From Betaproteobacteria bacterium TMED22 (GTDB lineage: Bacteria; Pseudomonadota; Gammaproteobacteria; Burkholderiales; Eutrophovitaceae), in the NCBI GenBank assembly GCA_002167745.1, contig NHCB01000006.1:131577-187105 (forward strand): a stretch of DNA of 55,529 bases, in the 5' to 3' direction. Below the pieces are notes generated by a model, which worked only from the letters and a program-made list of their open reading frames with translations, did no database searches and was not told the origin of the DNA. Below are positions 28,101 to 36,549 of the stretch, in pieces. Numbering within the stretch: the first letter of the stretch is position 1; each line of letters begins with the position of its first letter. The position numbers were made by a program, and so were the translations under genes.

Positions 28101-30716
28101 GAAGAGCGTTTGGTTAACTGACCGAGTAGATGCTTCGGAGATGTAACTTGCAAGCTTTAGCCTTTGAGCCTCTCCTCCGGATAACGTCGGTACGGGCTGA
28201 CCCAATTTCAAATACCCTAAACCAACATCAACTAAAGGTTGTAGCTTACGAGAAGTTTTTCCTAAATCCTTAAAAGCCAGTATGGCTTCCGATATCGTTA
28301 GATTTAGAACATCATCAATATTGGCCGAACCGATATTTGGTAAGTCGATCTGAATCTTTAAAACATCTTTACCGTATCTCTTGCCGTTACATTGGTTACA
28401 TCGGAGATAAACATCTGATAAAAATTGCATCTCCACCAACTCGAAGCCACTACCAGAACAATTTTGACACCTGCCCTTCCCGGAATTGAAACTAAAATAA
28501 CTTTTATCGAAACCAGCCTTCAATGCTCCAGGTGAAGCAGCAAATAGATCTCGTATACCATCCAATGCGCTCACATAGCTGACAGGATTAGAGCGAGACG
28601 ATTTACCGATTGGCCTTTGATCCAGCATAACGACTTTGTTAATCAAATCTAAATTTTTGAAGCCTCCGACCCCATCAGTAGAGATTCCTTTCCCTTCTAT
28701 ATGTCGAGATATTTCTTTAAATAAAGTATCTTCAATAAACGTTGATTTTCCAGATCCAGACACTCCAGTGATCGAAACCAAATGGCCCAGTGGAATATCG
28801 ACATCAATGTGCTTCAGATTATTGCGGCTAGCACCCAATACACCTAACCACTGAGTTTTTCCTGTATCAACTGGCTTGTTGGATATGGAATCTACAACTG
28901 AACGCACACCCAGCAAATATTCGGCCGTGAGGCCAGAATCGGTACTTAAGCCACTTGTTCTGCCAAAATACTCGACACATCCACCGTTCTCTCCTGCCTG
29001 CGGTCCAATATCCAACAAAAAACTCGCAGCGCGTATGATTTGTGGATCATGCTCAACCACCACAATTGTATTTCCATTTTGTTTGAGTCGATTAATTACC
29101 GAAATCACCTTCTCAATGTCTCTTGGATGCAAGCCAATAGAGGGTTCGTCCAGTAAAAACAAGGTTTGCGTTAATGATGCGCCCAACGCGGTCGCTAAGT
29201 TTAATCGTTGAGTTTCTCCTCCAGATAGAGTTCGAGACTGCCGATCCAGCGTCAAGTACCCCAGACCTACATCTTCCAAAAAATCTAATCTCGATATGAT
29301 TTGATCCAAAATTAATTGGCTCGAATCATCTTTACTCATCTCTTGCCAACGATTCTTTTCTTTATTGATAAATCTTTTCAAATCGCATATTGGAAGCGTA
29401 TTTAATTGATGAATTGACATGCCACTAATGGTGATTAATTCCTCGCTATCCAACTCAAGACCTGGGTGCTCAAAAGGAACTGCTGTATTGTCCTCTCCAG
29501 ATTTGTTTGATCCGATGCGCCAGAGTAGAGCACTCGGCTTTAACCGACTGCCATTGCAATCTGGACAAATCGAATATGATCGATATTTGGCAAGTAGGAC
29601 CCTTATGTGCATCTTGTAAGCTTTTGTCTCAAGCCACTCAAAAAAACGTCTAACTCCATACCAATACTTTGGCCAAGATTTGCGCCAACTAACCCACTCA
29701 GGATCACCCTCTAAAACCCACTGTTTGTCGTCTTGACTCATATCACACCAAGGCGTGTCAATAGCAATATTTCGTCGAAGAGCAGACTCAAGTAGCTCGT
29801 TTTGACAATCAGAATAGCTATCAGTCTGCCAAGGACGGACTACCCCGCCCTCAAGTGAAAGCTTGGTGTTCGATACCACCGAATCCATATCGATACCAAT
29901 TACGCGGCCAAAGCCTCTACAAGTTGAGCAAGCACCTACCGGTGAGTTAAAAGAAAATAACCCAGCGCTTGGCGGAGAATAGTCAATATTACAACTAGCG
30001 CAATGAAATCGATTGCTAAAACTTACCGCGTCATTCGCTATTTCGCCCATCAAGTAAGGTGCAACAGAACACTTCCCTTGACCAACACGAAATCCGGCTT
30101 CAATAGCCTCTCTCAACCTCGATTCTTCCACAACGTTCAAATCAAACCGATCGATAACAACATAAGTCTGATCTTTCGCGCGAATCAAACGATCATAGCC
30201 CTGAGCGGCTAAGTAACCTTCGATTTCTTCTGCCGTGAAATTCTCGGGCACAACAACAGGAGCCTTTACAACGACCCGATCTAGTTGCTGATCAGCCAAT
30301 CTACACATGATGGTATCTAGATCATCAATCTCAACCGGTTGTGCGCAACCTTCACAATACAGTCTTGCATACTTAGCAAACAGTAACTTTAAATAATCCG
30401 AAAGTTCGGTCATCGTGCCGACAGTGGAGCGGGATGTTTTCACCGCATTCACTTGATGAATCGCAATAGCGGGAGGAATCCCCTCTATGCTTTGAACTGA
30501 TGGTCGGTCCATACGATCGAGAAATTGTCTAGCGTAAGAGGAAAAAGTTTCCACATACCGCCTCTGTCCTTCAGCATAAAGGGTGTCAAAGACCAAGGAA
30601 GACTTTCCGGAACCTGACACTCCAGTTACGGCAATAATTTCTCCGAGCGGAAGGTCCAAATCCATATTCTTGAGGTTATTTTGAGTCGCCCCTCGAATTT
30701 TGATATGTTTTCTCAT
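25149..30716 (-). CDS. uvrA: Double-length (tandem fused) UvrA
   Basis: Damage-recognition ATPase of nucleotide excision repair, here 1855 residues, about twice the usual 940-960. Two full UvrA copies lie head to tail. P-loops GxSGSGKS lie near residues 32, 648, 1008 and 1537, and LSGGE signatures near 497, 842, 1383 and 1730. Zinc-module cysteine pairs (CxxC) occur in both halves, and GIPPA.AI motifs near the N-terminus of each. The join is near residue 960-970, after a short acidic linker (MMIDDDQPSSG). Each copy has its own substitutions, so the duplication is old. The ATG at 30716 is chosen over an upstream TTG because family proteins start at this point. Fused UvrAs are known, for example in Chlamydia. 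Whether an ordinary uvrA exists elsewhere is unknown. Confidence 0.96.
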   Translation of the reverse strand: MRKHIKIRGATQNNLKNMDLDLPLGEIIAVTGVSGSGKSSLVFDTLYAEGQRRYVETFSSYARQFLDRMDRPSVQSIEGIPPAIAIHQVNAVKTSRSTVGTMTELSDYLKLLFAKYARLYCEGCAQPVEIDDLDTIMCRLADQQLDRVVVKAPVVVPENFTAEEIEGYLAAQGYDRLIRAKDQTYVVIDRFDLNVVEESRLREAIEAGFRVGQGKCSVAPYLMGEIANDAVSFSNRFHCASCNIDYSPPSAGLFSFNSPVGACSTCRGFGRVIGIDMDSVVSNTKLSLEGGVVRPWQTDSYSDCQNELLESALRRNIAIDTPWCDMSQDDKQWVLEGDPEWVSWRKSWPKYWYGVRRFFEWLETKAYKMHIRVLLAKYRSYSICPDCNGSRLKPSALLWRIGSNKSGEDNTAVPFEHPGLELDSEELITISGMSIHQLNTLPICDLKRFINKEKNRWQEMSKDDSSQLILDQIISRLDFLEDVGLGYLTLDRQSRTLSGGETQRLNLATALGASLTQTLFLLDEPSIGLHPRDIEKVISVINRLKQNGNTIVVVEHDPQIIRAASFLLDIGPQAGENGGCVEYFGRTSGLSTDSGLTAEYLLGVRSVVDSISNKPVDTGKTQWLGVLGASRNNLKHIDVDIPLGHLVSITGVSGSGKSTFIEDTLFKEISRHIEGKGISTDGVGGFKNLDLINKVVMLDQRPIGKSSRSNPVSYVSALDGIRDLFAASPGALKAGFDKSYFSFNSGKGRCQNCSGSGFELVEMQFLSDVYLRCNQCNGKRYGKDVLKIQIDLPNIGSANIDDVLNLTISEAILAFKDLGKTSRKLQPLVDVGLGYLKLGQPVPTLSGGEAQRLKLASYISEASTRSVNQTLFLLDEPTTGLHFHDVKKLLIALRALVNLGASIVVVEHNLDLIAASDWIIDLGPEGGDGGGEVVCFGSPERISEETSSLTGYELLHFNRTHSDGSMMIDDDQPSSGIGELVPSAISIRNARENNLQGVSVNIPHQKMTVITGLSGSGKSSLAFDIIYGEGQRRYLESLNAYARQFIHIGKKPDVDAVYGIPPAVAIEQRTSRGGIKSTVGTVTETYHYLRLLMSKVGTQYCPDCQVKIEPQNPNTIVERLLDQYAGIHIGFLAPLVRSRKGVYKDLAETFRKKGFTHLLVDNVFVKTDDFPNLDRYVEHTIELPLASIKVSETQRGEISDIVENALSFGDGFFNVISDIDGLLSGGVYEQQSFSSKRACPSCQLSFDELDPRLFSFNSKYGWCDTCQGTGRTLECKASAIKSLKDEIEVETERAKNTDDSSRAVCGTCDGIRLNAQARSVVWKDLTINDLVSTSVRSLYRSLSEIQLTEREQLIANDLLKEVLSRLRFLTEVGLTYLTLNRSAPTLSGGESQRMRLSAQLGSNLRGAVYVLDEPTIGLHSRDNDVLLRALKHLQNNGNTLVVVEHDEDTIKQADFVVDLGPGAGSEGGHIISLGSPLEIMRDDASITGRYLTLKKCNSVSDKNRVKKSTDFIQINGATRNNLKSVDAEIPIGHLTVITGVSGSGKSSLIRGVLRANMDQFVSRSKPDIQIQSFSDCSNISGMQYFSRVIEVDQSPIGKTSRSCPATYTGIWDEVRKLFAATTESRVRGYGSARFSFNTKGGRCEGCEGQGIQKIAMNFLPDVRTVCEVCSGDRFSKDTLQIRYNDHSIADVLNLSIKDAAELFSAHPRINKKLILLNELGLGYLRLGQHSSTLSGGEAQRVKLVSELSKFRVDTDDRSGQSGQNRTLFVLDEPTVGLHMADVEKLIETLRRLSDAGGTVVVIEHNTDVIGSADWVIDLGPEGGEEGGYVLFQGSPDRLAKQTSLATGKALKSLFR

Positions 30717-30826
30717 ACGTAATGAACGCCCCAATGATTCTTACCGATGTAACGCGGATAATCTGTAAGATAGACTAAATATAAAGAAATTGGTTTAAAA
30801 ATTAAGACTAGACACTAGATTCAATC

Positions 30827-31288
30827 ATGATGACCTTCATAAAAAAAATTTCTCAACTATTTCAATCACAATCGACAGCTACAACTGATGCATCGAAAGC
30901 AAGCGATATCAAGTCCGCAGTGGCTTCTTTACTGTATGAGGCCGCTCGCGTTGATAGAGATGTTACAGATAAGGATCTCGTGGTCGCTGCAGAGTCCCTA
31001 AGCAGTCTCACTGAGAGCAGCAAAACAGAGGCTCAAGAGCTTTTAACGGTAGCATCTATCCCGGAGAATCGTCCCACTTCTTACCACCCGCTCGCAAGAA
31101 TTATCAATAAAGAGTTCACATATGATCAAAAATGCGAGCTCATCACATCCATGTGGTCGATTGCCCATTCGGATGATTTCGTGGATCCACACGAGGATCA
31201 CATCATAAGAAAAATGTCAGATCTTCTGTATGTGACACATCAAGACTTCATTCACGGAAAAATAAAAGCGCGAAAAACGGGTGTCTGA
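30827..31288 (+). CDS. TerB-like (COG4103) protein
   Basis: Helical cytosolic protein of 153 residues resembling the TerB fold. AVASLLYEAARVDRDVTDKD and LITSMWSIAHSDDFVDPHEDHIIRKMSDLL (shown in parts) are the two related acidic helical repeats with conserved aspartates that bind metal in this fold. The N-terminal part is polar and variable. The name comes from tellurite-resistance operons, but stand-alone relatives like this are common and have no shown tellurite role. It is divergent from uvrA across 110 bases and is followed by the ChaN-like gene after 98 bases. Confidence 0.85.
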   Translation: MMTFIKKISQLFQSQSTATTDASKASDIKSAVASLLYEAARVDRDVTDKDLVVAAESLSSLTESSKTEAQELLTVASIPENRPTSYHPLARIINKEFTYDQKCELITSMWSIAHSDDFVDPHEDHIIRKMSDLLYVTHQDFIHGKIKARKTGV

Positions 31289-31386
31289 ATAGGGCAACCA
31301 GTCATAAAAAGTTTAAAAACCGAACTTAATTCCGTTCATCTCATCAAAATGGTTGTTTCTTAATTTTCCTATATTGGATAACTTGC

Positions 31387-32568
31387 ATGTTTCACTTCTC
31401 AATTCGTCAAATTTTCTTGACCCTCATCACATTACAAATTTTGTCTTTAATTACGTCCCCTGGCTCTGAAGCCTGGGCGTCGGAGCATGAGGCGCTGTGC
31501 AAAACGGCAGGAGAATGGTTAATCCCGAGCAAGGCGGGCGGATTGAAGGCAACCCATTCGACAGTATTTGAAGAAATCAATAATGTCGATTTTGTTTTGC
31601 TGGGCGAGCAACACGACCAAGCTCAGCATCACCGGTGGCAAACACAAATGCTATCAGCTCTGCTGTCGCACAGAGATCAAATAGCAATAGGACTAGAAAT
31701 GCTCCCTAAATCTAGCCAATCAACTCTCGATGCTTGGGTAAACGGGCAACTATCAGTAAAGGATTTTTTAGCGAACACGGGCTGGTATGAAACCTGGCGC
31801 TTTGATGTGGAACTCTACATGCCGATCCTCAATTTTGCGCGAGAAAATCGCGTCCCGTTGTATGCGTTGAACGTCCCAAGGGAAGTCATATCAAAGATAT
31901 CTTCATCCGGCTGGGATGCCGACATGACCGAACTGACAAAACCAGCTGATGCCAGTCAGGGTTACAGATCATTGCTTAAAGAGGTGTTCCAATATCACGA
32001 AGGAAGCGATGAAAAACAACTAGAATTCTTTATTCAGGCACAACTTACCTGGGACAGAGCGTTCGCCGAAGGCTTAAAGGCGGCAAGAGATGAAACTTCT
32101 CGCCTAATCGTAGGGATCATTGGATCTGGTCACTTAACCTATGGCTTTGGCGTCAAACGCCAATTAAACGCTATCGGTCAATATAATGTATTTACCTGGA
32201 TTCCGACCAACATTGGTAGTTCTTGTAAGTCACTTGATTTGATAAATGATGATGGTGATTTCATTGCTGATGCAGTTTTCTTAACGTCCGGAAGCTCAGT
32301 ATCGAATAAAAAACATAAATTAGGACTTTTCCTAATTGATGGCAAAACTGGCGTTGTCGTAGGTGATGTTCTAGACAACAGCATTGCCAAGCAATCCGGA
32401 TTCCAGACAAACGATATGATCATAGAGGCCGCTGGGCAACCCGTAGCAGACAGTGGTGATCTTATCGCCATTATTCAGAATCAGACACCCGGATACTGGC
32501 TACCCATCAAAATAAAGCGTAATGATGAGATCAAGGAAATACTGGCTAAAATACCAGCCCAAAAATAA
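31387..32568 (+). CDS. ChaN-like protein with C-terminal PDZ domain
   Basis: Exported protein of 393 residues. A signal peptide covers about 1-31 (LTLITLQILSLITSPGSEAWA). The ChaN/DUF399 domain spans about 55-280, with LLGEQHDQAQHH (Glu74, His76), IGLEMLPKS, GWYETWRFDVELYMPIL and IIGSGHLTYGFG. ChaN homologues are haem- or iron-binding lipoproteins in other bacteria. A PDZ-like domain follows (about 300-390, with GDVLDNSIAKQSGFQTNDMIIEAAGQPV in parts). No lipobox cysteine is visible. Three bases separate it from the M1-like peptidase gene, so they are probably co-expressed. Substrate and partner are inferred only by family. Confidence 0.88.
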   Translation: MFHFSIRQIFLTLITLQILSLITSPGSEAWASEHEALCKTAGEWLIPSKAGGLKATHSTVFEEINNVDFVLLGEQHDQAQHHRWQTQMLSALLSHRDQIAIGLEMLPKSSQSTLDAWVNGQLSVKDFLANTGWYETWRFDVELYMPILNFARENRVPLYALNVPREVISKISSSGWDADMTELTKPADASQGYRSLLKEVFQYHEGSDEKQLEFFIQAQLTWDRAFAEGLKAARDETSRLIVGIIGSGHLTYGFGVKRQLNAIGQYNVFTWIPTNIGSSCKSLDLINDDGDFIADAVFLTSGSSVSNKKHKLGLFLIDGKTGVVVGDVLDNSIAKQSGFQTNDMIIEAAGQPVADSGDLIAIIQNQTPGYWLPIKIKRNDEIKEILAKIPAQK

Positions 32569-32571
32569 CCA

Positions 32572-34578
32572 ATGGTTATGTTGTCAATAAGACCGAGGGC
32601 CCTTAGTTGGGTACTGAGCGCTTTAGTGTTTGGCATTGCTTTTGAGGCTTTTGCCACGGAACCGCCTCATATCGCATTAGACATTATTTATGACGAACAA
32701 GCGAGACGTGTTCACATAGAAGCTAAAACTACGTTATCAGAAAGTGCATCTCGCTTCTATTTATCCAAAGCGTCTACAATTGAAACCTTGGATCCAGCAC
32801 CAGGAATAACAATTAAAGAAAGTTATGACGCTCATGTATTTAGTCTCAGAAACGGAGAGCAAGAAGCCACAATCAGGCTTACTTATTCACTTTCGTTACC
32901 CCGTCCAAATCAGCTAGGTAGCAGTGCTGAATCCTCCGGCCGCATAGACTGGTCGGGCACTTCGACCAACGCGTTTTTGCCAGGCAGCAGGCTTTGGTAT
33001 CCATTTTTCAATCAACCAAGCACGGTGCGCCTAAGGGTTAAAACAGTTGCTGAATTAAGGGCAATAGCACCAGGCTTGCCAATCACACACATGGAAGAAG
33101 ATGGTTATGCAGTAAGCATCTTCGATATGTCAAAACCAATTCTAGGTGTTGATTTAATGATTGGCCACTGGTTGGTCCAACAAAAAGTGATGACCGGAAT
33201 GGAGGAAAAGATCCTTTTGCAAACGTACTTTAATGAGGAAAATGCTGATATAGCTAAGGAGTACCTGGATCTTTGTGAGCGCTATATAATTTTTTACGAA
33301 AAACTCATTGGTCCCTATCCGTACTCCAGCTTCACCGTCGTATCCAGCCCCCATCCAGCCGGTTTAGGGATGCCATCCCTTACGTATATCAGTGAAAAAA
33401 TTCTCAAGTATCCATTCATTAAAAACCAATCATTACCGCACGAGATAGTGCACAACTGGTGGGGTAATGGTGTACGTGTGGACTATGAACTCGGCAATTG
33501 GTCGGAGGGACTGACCACTTATATGGCTGATTATTGGCAGGTAGCACTAACTAGCGAAAATGCGGCTAAAGAAATGCGTTATGGATGGCTTAGAAATTAC
33601 GCATCAATCTCTGATGAAGACGAGGAATCGCTCCAAGCATTTACAAGCAGACATCACACCGCCTCATCAACAATTGGTTATGGTAAAGCAGCGATGGTTT
33701 TCCATATGTTAAGAAATACTATCGGTAATAAACCGTTTATCAATTGTTTAAGAGAGTTTTGGCTGGAATACCAATATAAATCTGCGAGTTTTCACGACAT
33801 TCGAGATACCTGCCAGAACCATACTAATTCGGATTTGACTCTTTTTTTCGATACTTGGATTTCAACTGTGGACGCACCGACACTTGATACGAACTTAACG
33901 CAAAGCTCTCCAACCAACCACCAACTGACTGTCAATCAAAACGGAAATTGGGCCTATCCCTTAGAGCTTGAGATATCTGGGGACAGTAATAAAATCAAAT
34001 TAACTAAAATGATTCGTGGTGAAGAAACAACATTTGTAATACCAATTGGTGCAACAAAATCCACAGAAATCAAGTTAGACCCAAACTTTAATGTTTGGCG
34101 TCATTTGTATGCGACTGAGCTCGTTGGCACAATCAGGGATTTTATCGCAGCGAAAAAACCTATTTATATACAGTTAACCTCCAATATCCAAAATAGCGCC
34201 GACATTATTTCAACATATTTTTTGGAAGATATGATCCAAAATAAATACGGCCCTAACTTTACCAACCCCAAGAAGCAACCAACGATCATCGTAGCAGACA
34301 TAACTAACATAACTGAGCACCTGAATACCTCAGATAATGCGAACGAAATTAATCATCTAATGCCTTTATCAGGAACAGACTTGGTCATGGCTTCAACATA
34401 TATAGGGGGTACGGCTACGTTACTCATTGGCATATCTGAATCAATAAGCGCAAAAGATCTTTCGATCTTGATTTCACGAGCTCGTCATTATGGAAGGTAC
34501 TCGTGGTTGAAAGTCGTTAAAAGTGGACGGACAGAAAAAGGGAAATGGTCTATCCGAGAAAAAATATTTTCATATTAA
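32572..34578 (+). CDS. M1-like zinc metallopeptidase, exported
   Basis: Predicted periplasmic aminopeptidase-like enzyme of 668 residues. A signal peptide covers about 1-28. The catalytic centre is PHEIVHNWWGN with His290, Glu291 and His294, and Glu312 in GNWSEGLTTY as third ligand. There are 17 residues between His294 and Glu312, one fewer than the usual 18 of M1 enzymes, as in a bacterial sub-branch with the VDYExGNW pattern. A C-terminal region of about 200 residues follows. No GAMEN exopeptidase motif was found, so exo-specificity is uncertain. Its stop lies six bases from the convergent RecE-like gene. Confidence 0.9.
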   Translation: MVMLSIRPRALSWVLSALVFGIAFEAFATEPPHIALDIIYDEQARRVHIEAKTTLSESASRFYLSKASTIETLDPAPGITIKESYDAHVFSLRNGEQEATIRLTYSLSLPRPNQLGSSAESSGRIDWSGTSTNAFLPGSRLWYPFFNQPSTVRLRVKTVAELRAIAPGLPITHMEEDGYAVSIFDMSKPILGVDLMIGHWLVQQKVMTGMEEKILLQTYFNEENADIAKEYLDLCERYIIFYEKLIGPYPYSSFTVVSSPHPAGLGMPSLTYISEKILKYPFIKNQSLPHEIVHNWWGNGVRVDYELGNWSEGLTTYMADYWQVALTSENAAKEMRYGWLRNYASISDEDEESLQAFTSRHHTASSTIGYGKAAMVFHMLRNTIGNKPFINCLREFWLEYQYKSASFHDIRDTCQNHTNSDLTLFFDTWISTVDAPTLDTNLTQSSPTNHQLTVNQNGNWAYPLELEISGDSNKIKLTKMIRGEETTFVIPIGATKSTEIKLDPNFNVWRHLYATELVGTIRDFIAAKKPIYIQLTSNIQNSADIISTYFLEDMIQNKYGPNFTNPKKQPTIIVADITNITEHLNTSDNANEINHLMPLSGTDLVMASTYIGGTATLLIGISESISAKDLSILISRARHYGRYSWLKVVKSGRTEKGKWSIREKIFSY

Positions 34579-34584
34579 TCTTGA

Positions 34585-35316
34585 TTATGGATGTTGTCTG
34601 GGAACTCCACGAAACCCTTTGATATAAGCCTCTTTTGCTTCAGACAATAGCTCCTCTGCTCGAACTAGCTGCGGCTCTTCTAAAATGTCTAACTGGATTC
34701 GAAAAGGCTTAGTTAAGTCGATACATAAAAACCCAAAATTAAATGACCGATGGTGTAAATATTTGAGACCATCCAAATAATGACCTGCTTGAATTAGGAA
34801 TCCATTACGATCTCGATTTTTCAAAAAACGTTTTTGATTTTTCCCTGAAAAAGTTTTGAGATCAATCACAAAGTCCTCAGTAATAATATCTGGTCTTGCA
34901 CGCCACGAAGAACCTGATTCATCTTTCCAATATATCGAGGTTTCTACGTCACCCAGGCTAACCCAATCACAGAATAATTTGTTTGACCACTGATTTAGTT
35001 GATTGCGTGCGCCTTTAATGTTTTGCAGATCAAATTGACTGAGTCTGTGGTCTGTCCAGCCGTTAGTGATCTCGGTCATATCTAGATTAAAGTCGTCAGG
35101 CTCCTCAAGGACTAAACGGTGGAAGATGGCACCTAAAATTGAACTCCTGGATATTTCCTTATTGCGCCGCTTAAAAGACGAATAAGCGGACCTCAACTTT
35201 GAGCTGGATACATACTCTTCTCGACCTAGATACTCACTTAGGGTGTCTCGAATCGCCACACACTCATTCGGGTTGAGTTGCGGCAACTCGTTTTCCGAAG
35301 CGCCATAGCCTCTCAT
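34585..35316 (-). CDS. RecE-like PD-(D/E)XK nuclease
   Basis: Stand-alone nuclease of 243 residues resembling the exonuclease domain of RecE/DUF3799. The motif set is complete: His66 (GAIFHRLVLEEPDDF), Glu125, Asp143 (RPDII), Asp152-x-Lys154 (VIDLKTF) and Gln176-x3-Tyr180 (QAGHY), the motif of RecB/Cas4-type nucleases. It lacks the RecE N-terminal region and has no RecT partner here. It lies four bases after rlmJ on the same strand and is last in a four-gene operon, so a DNA-processing role linked to RlmJ or to nucleotide sanitation is possible. No phage genes surround it. Confidence 0.82.
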   Translation of the reverse strand: MRGYGASENELPQLNPNECVAIRDTLSEYLGREEYVSSSKLRSAYSSFKRRNKEISRSSILGAIFHRLVLEEPDDFNLDMTEITNGWTDHRLSQFDLQNIKGARNQLNQWSNKLFCDWVSLGDVETSIYWKDESGSSWRARPDIITEDFVIDLKTFSGKNQKRFLKNRDRNGFLIQAGHYLDGLKYLHHRSFNFGFLCIDLTKPFRIQLDILEEPQLVRAEELLSEAKEAYIKGFRGVPRQHP

Positions 35317-35320
35317 AATT

Positions 35321-36157
35321 CTAATCTATCATCTGATTAAGGAGTCGACAGTCACCCGACGAATCAAATCTGCCCAACAACCAACGACCAATAACATCCA
35401 CAACCGACTCAAACTGGTACGGAGGATTCACTATCAATAGACCGCAAGCATTCATCAAACCTGGAAATAATACTTTCGGTAGGTATATTTCCGATCGGAG
35501 CACCGGTTTGCTCCCAAATCTTTTTACTCTTTGTATCAATTCCCATGTAACTGACTCATTCATCACCGGATACCATATGGCATACACTCCAGTAGCAAAC
35601 TTTTTTAATCCCATTTCGATTGCGGATGCGACACGCTCAAACTCTGCCGGTCGGTCATATGAGGGATCCATAAATATCAATCCTCTACGCTCCTTTGGTG
35701 GCAAAACAGACTTAGTTAATCTGAACCCATCCTCACTTCGCACCTCAGTTCGTGGCCAGTCTTGACTTACCAGTTTTAATTGCCTTACATCTGAAGCGTT
35801 AAACTCGTTTAGCACCAAACGATCCTGTTGCCGTAAAAGATGTCTAGCAATCACTGGGGAACCTGGATACCTGAGAAGATAGCTGCCTACATTATCACTA
35901 TTAAGAATTTCAAGGTAAGGGCTAATCTCAGGTGGGTATTCGGTACTCCCAAATATGCGGCCTGCACCTTGAGCGAATTCCTTATTTTTGATAGCCCACG
36001 GATGCGTTAAGTCGTAGTGCCCAATTCCTGCGTGAGTGTCAACATAAACGATTGGCCGATCTTTCCTTTGTAAGCTTAAAATTAATTGTGACAAAAGAGC
36101 ATGTTTGAAGACATCAGCAAAATTACCCGCATGGAAATGATGTCTGTAAGCGAACAT
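35321..36157 (-). CDS. rlmJ: 23S rRNA (adenine-2030-N6)-methyltransferase
   Basis: RlmJ methylates A2030 of 23S rRNA with S-adenosylmethionine; its mutants were first noted for failing to use external DNA as nutrient (name ComJ/YhiR). It has 278 residues. The N-terminus MFAYRHHFHAGNFADVFKH is diagnostic, followed by VYVDTHAGIGHYDL, the DPSY-type motif (FMDPSYDR, which positions the target base) and NPPYQFE near the C-terminus. It lies four bases upstream of the RecE-like nuclease, which fits the old idea of DNA use, although the family's known activity is rRNA methylation. Confidence 0.95.
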   Translation of the reverse strand: MFAYRHHFHAGNFADVFKHALLSQLILSLQRKDRPIVYVDTHAGIGHYDLTHPWAIKNKEFAQGAGRIFGSTEYPPEISPYLEILNSDNVGSYLLRYPGSPVIARHLLRQQDRLVLNEFNASDVRQLKLVSQDWPRTEVRSEDGFRLTKSVLPPKERRGLIFMDPSYDRPAEFERVASAIEMGLKKFATGVYAIWYPVMNESVTWELIQRVKRFGSKPVLRSEIYLPKVLFPGLMNACGLLIVNPPYQFESVVDVIGRWLLGRFDSSGDCRLLNQMID

Positions 36158-36179
36158 GAGTTAGCCAATCAGAGCAAAC

Positions 36180-36536
36180 CTACTTTAACTCAGTATATTT
36201 CTGATGTTTACCCTTACTTAGCGCTATAGGATATTTTTTGTGATTAACAGCCATCTTTTGATGACTAGCTTCTATGAGATCGATCTCTAACATATCAGCC
36301 ATACGAACTAAATAAAGCAAGATATCAGCCATCTCAAAAGATACTTCTACTTTTTTGGAATCATCTATATTTTGTGACTCAGTCTCCGTAATCCACTGGA
36401 AATGCTCCATCAATTCACCTGTTTCCGTCGCTAACGCCATCGAGAGATTTTTAGGGCTGTGAAACTGATCCCAATCGCGTTCCTTAGAGAACGCTCTAAG
36501 CTCTAAAATCAGCGACTGTAAGCTGTCTTTAATCAC
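36180..36536 (-). CDS. MazG-like nucleotide pyrophosphohydrolase
   Basis: All-alpha NTP pyrophosphohydrolase of 118 residues similar to dCTP pyrophosphatase (RS21-C6). The metal-binding pattern Glu38, Glu41, Glu44 (TETGELMEHFQW) and Glu68, Asp71 (EMADILLYL) is intact. Such enzymes remove modified or excess dCTP-type nucleotides. It lies 13 bases after the SLOG protein gene and 22 before rlmJ, in a same-strand operon. The exact substrate is not shown by sequence. Confidence 0.93.
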   Translation of the reverse strand: MIKDSLQSLILELRAFSKERDWDQFHSPKNLSMALATETGELMEHFQWITETESQNIDDSKKVEVSFEMADILLYLVRMADMLEIDLIEASHQKMAVNHKKYPIALSKGKHQKYTELK

Positions 36537-36549
36537 GCAAGTACCGGTG

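Noticed and set aside
34585-35316. Prophage remnant marked by a RecE-like gene
   Set aside because: No integrase, RecT, structural or lysis gene is near, and the gene is in an operon with rlmJ.
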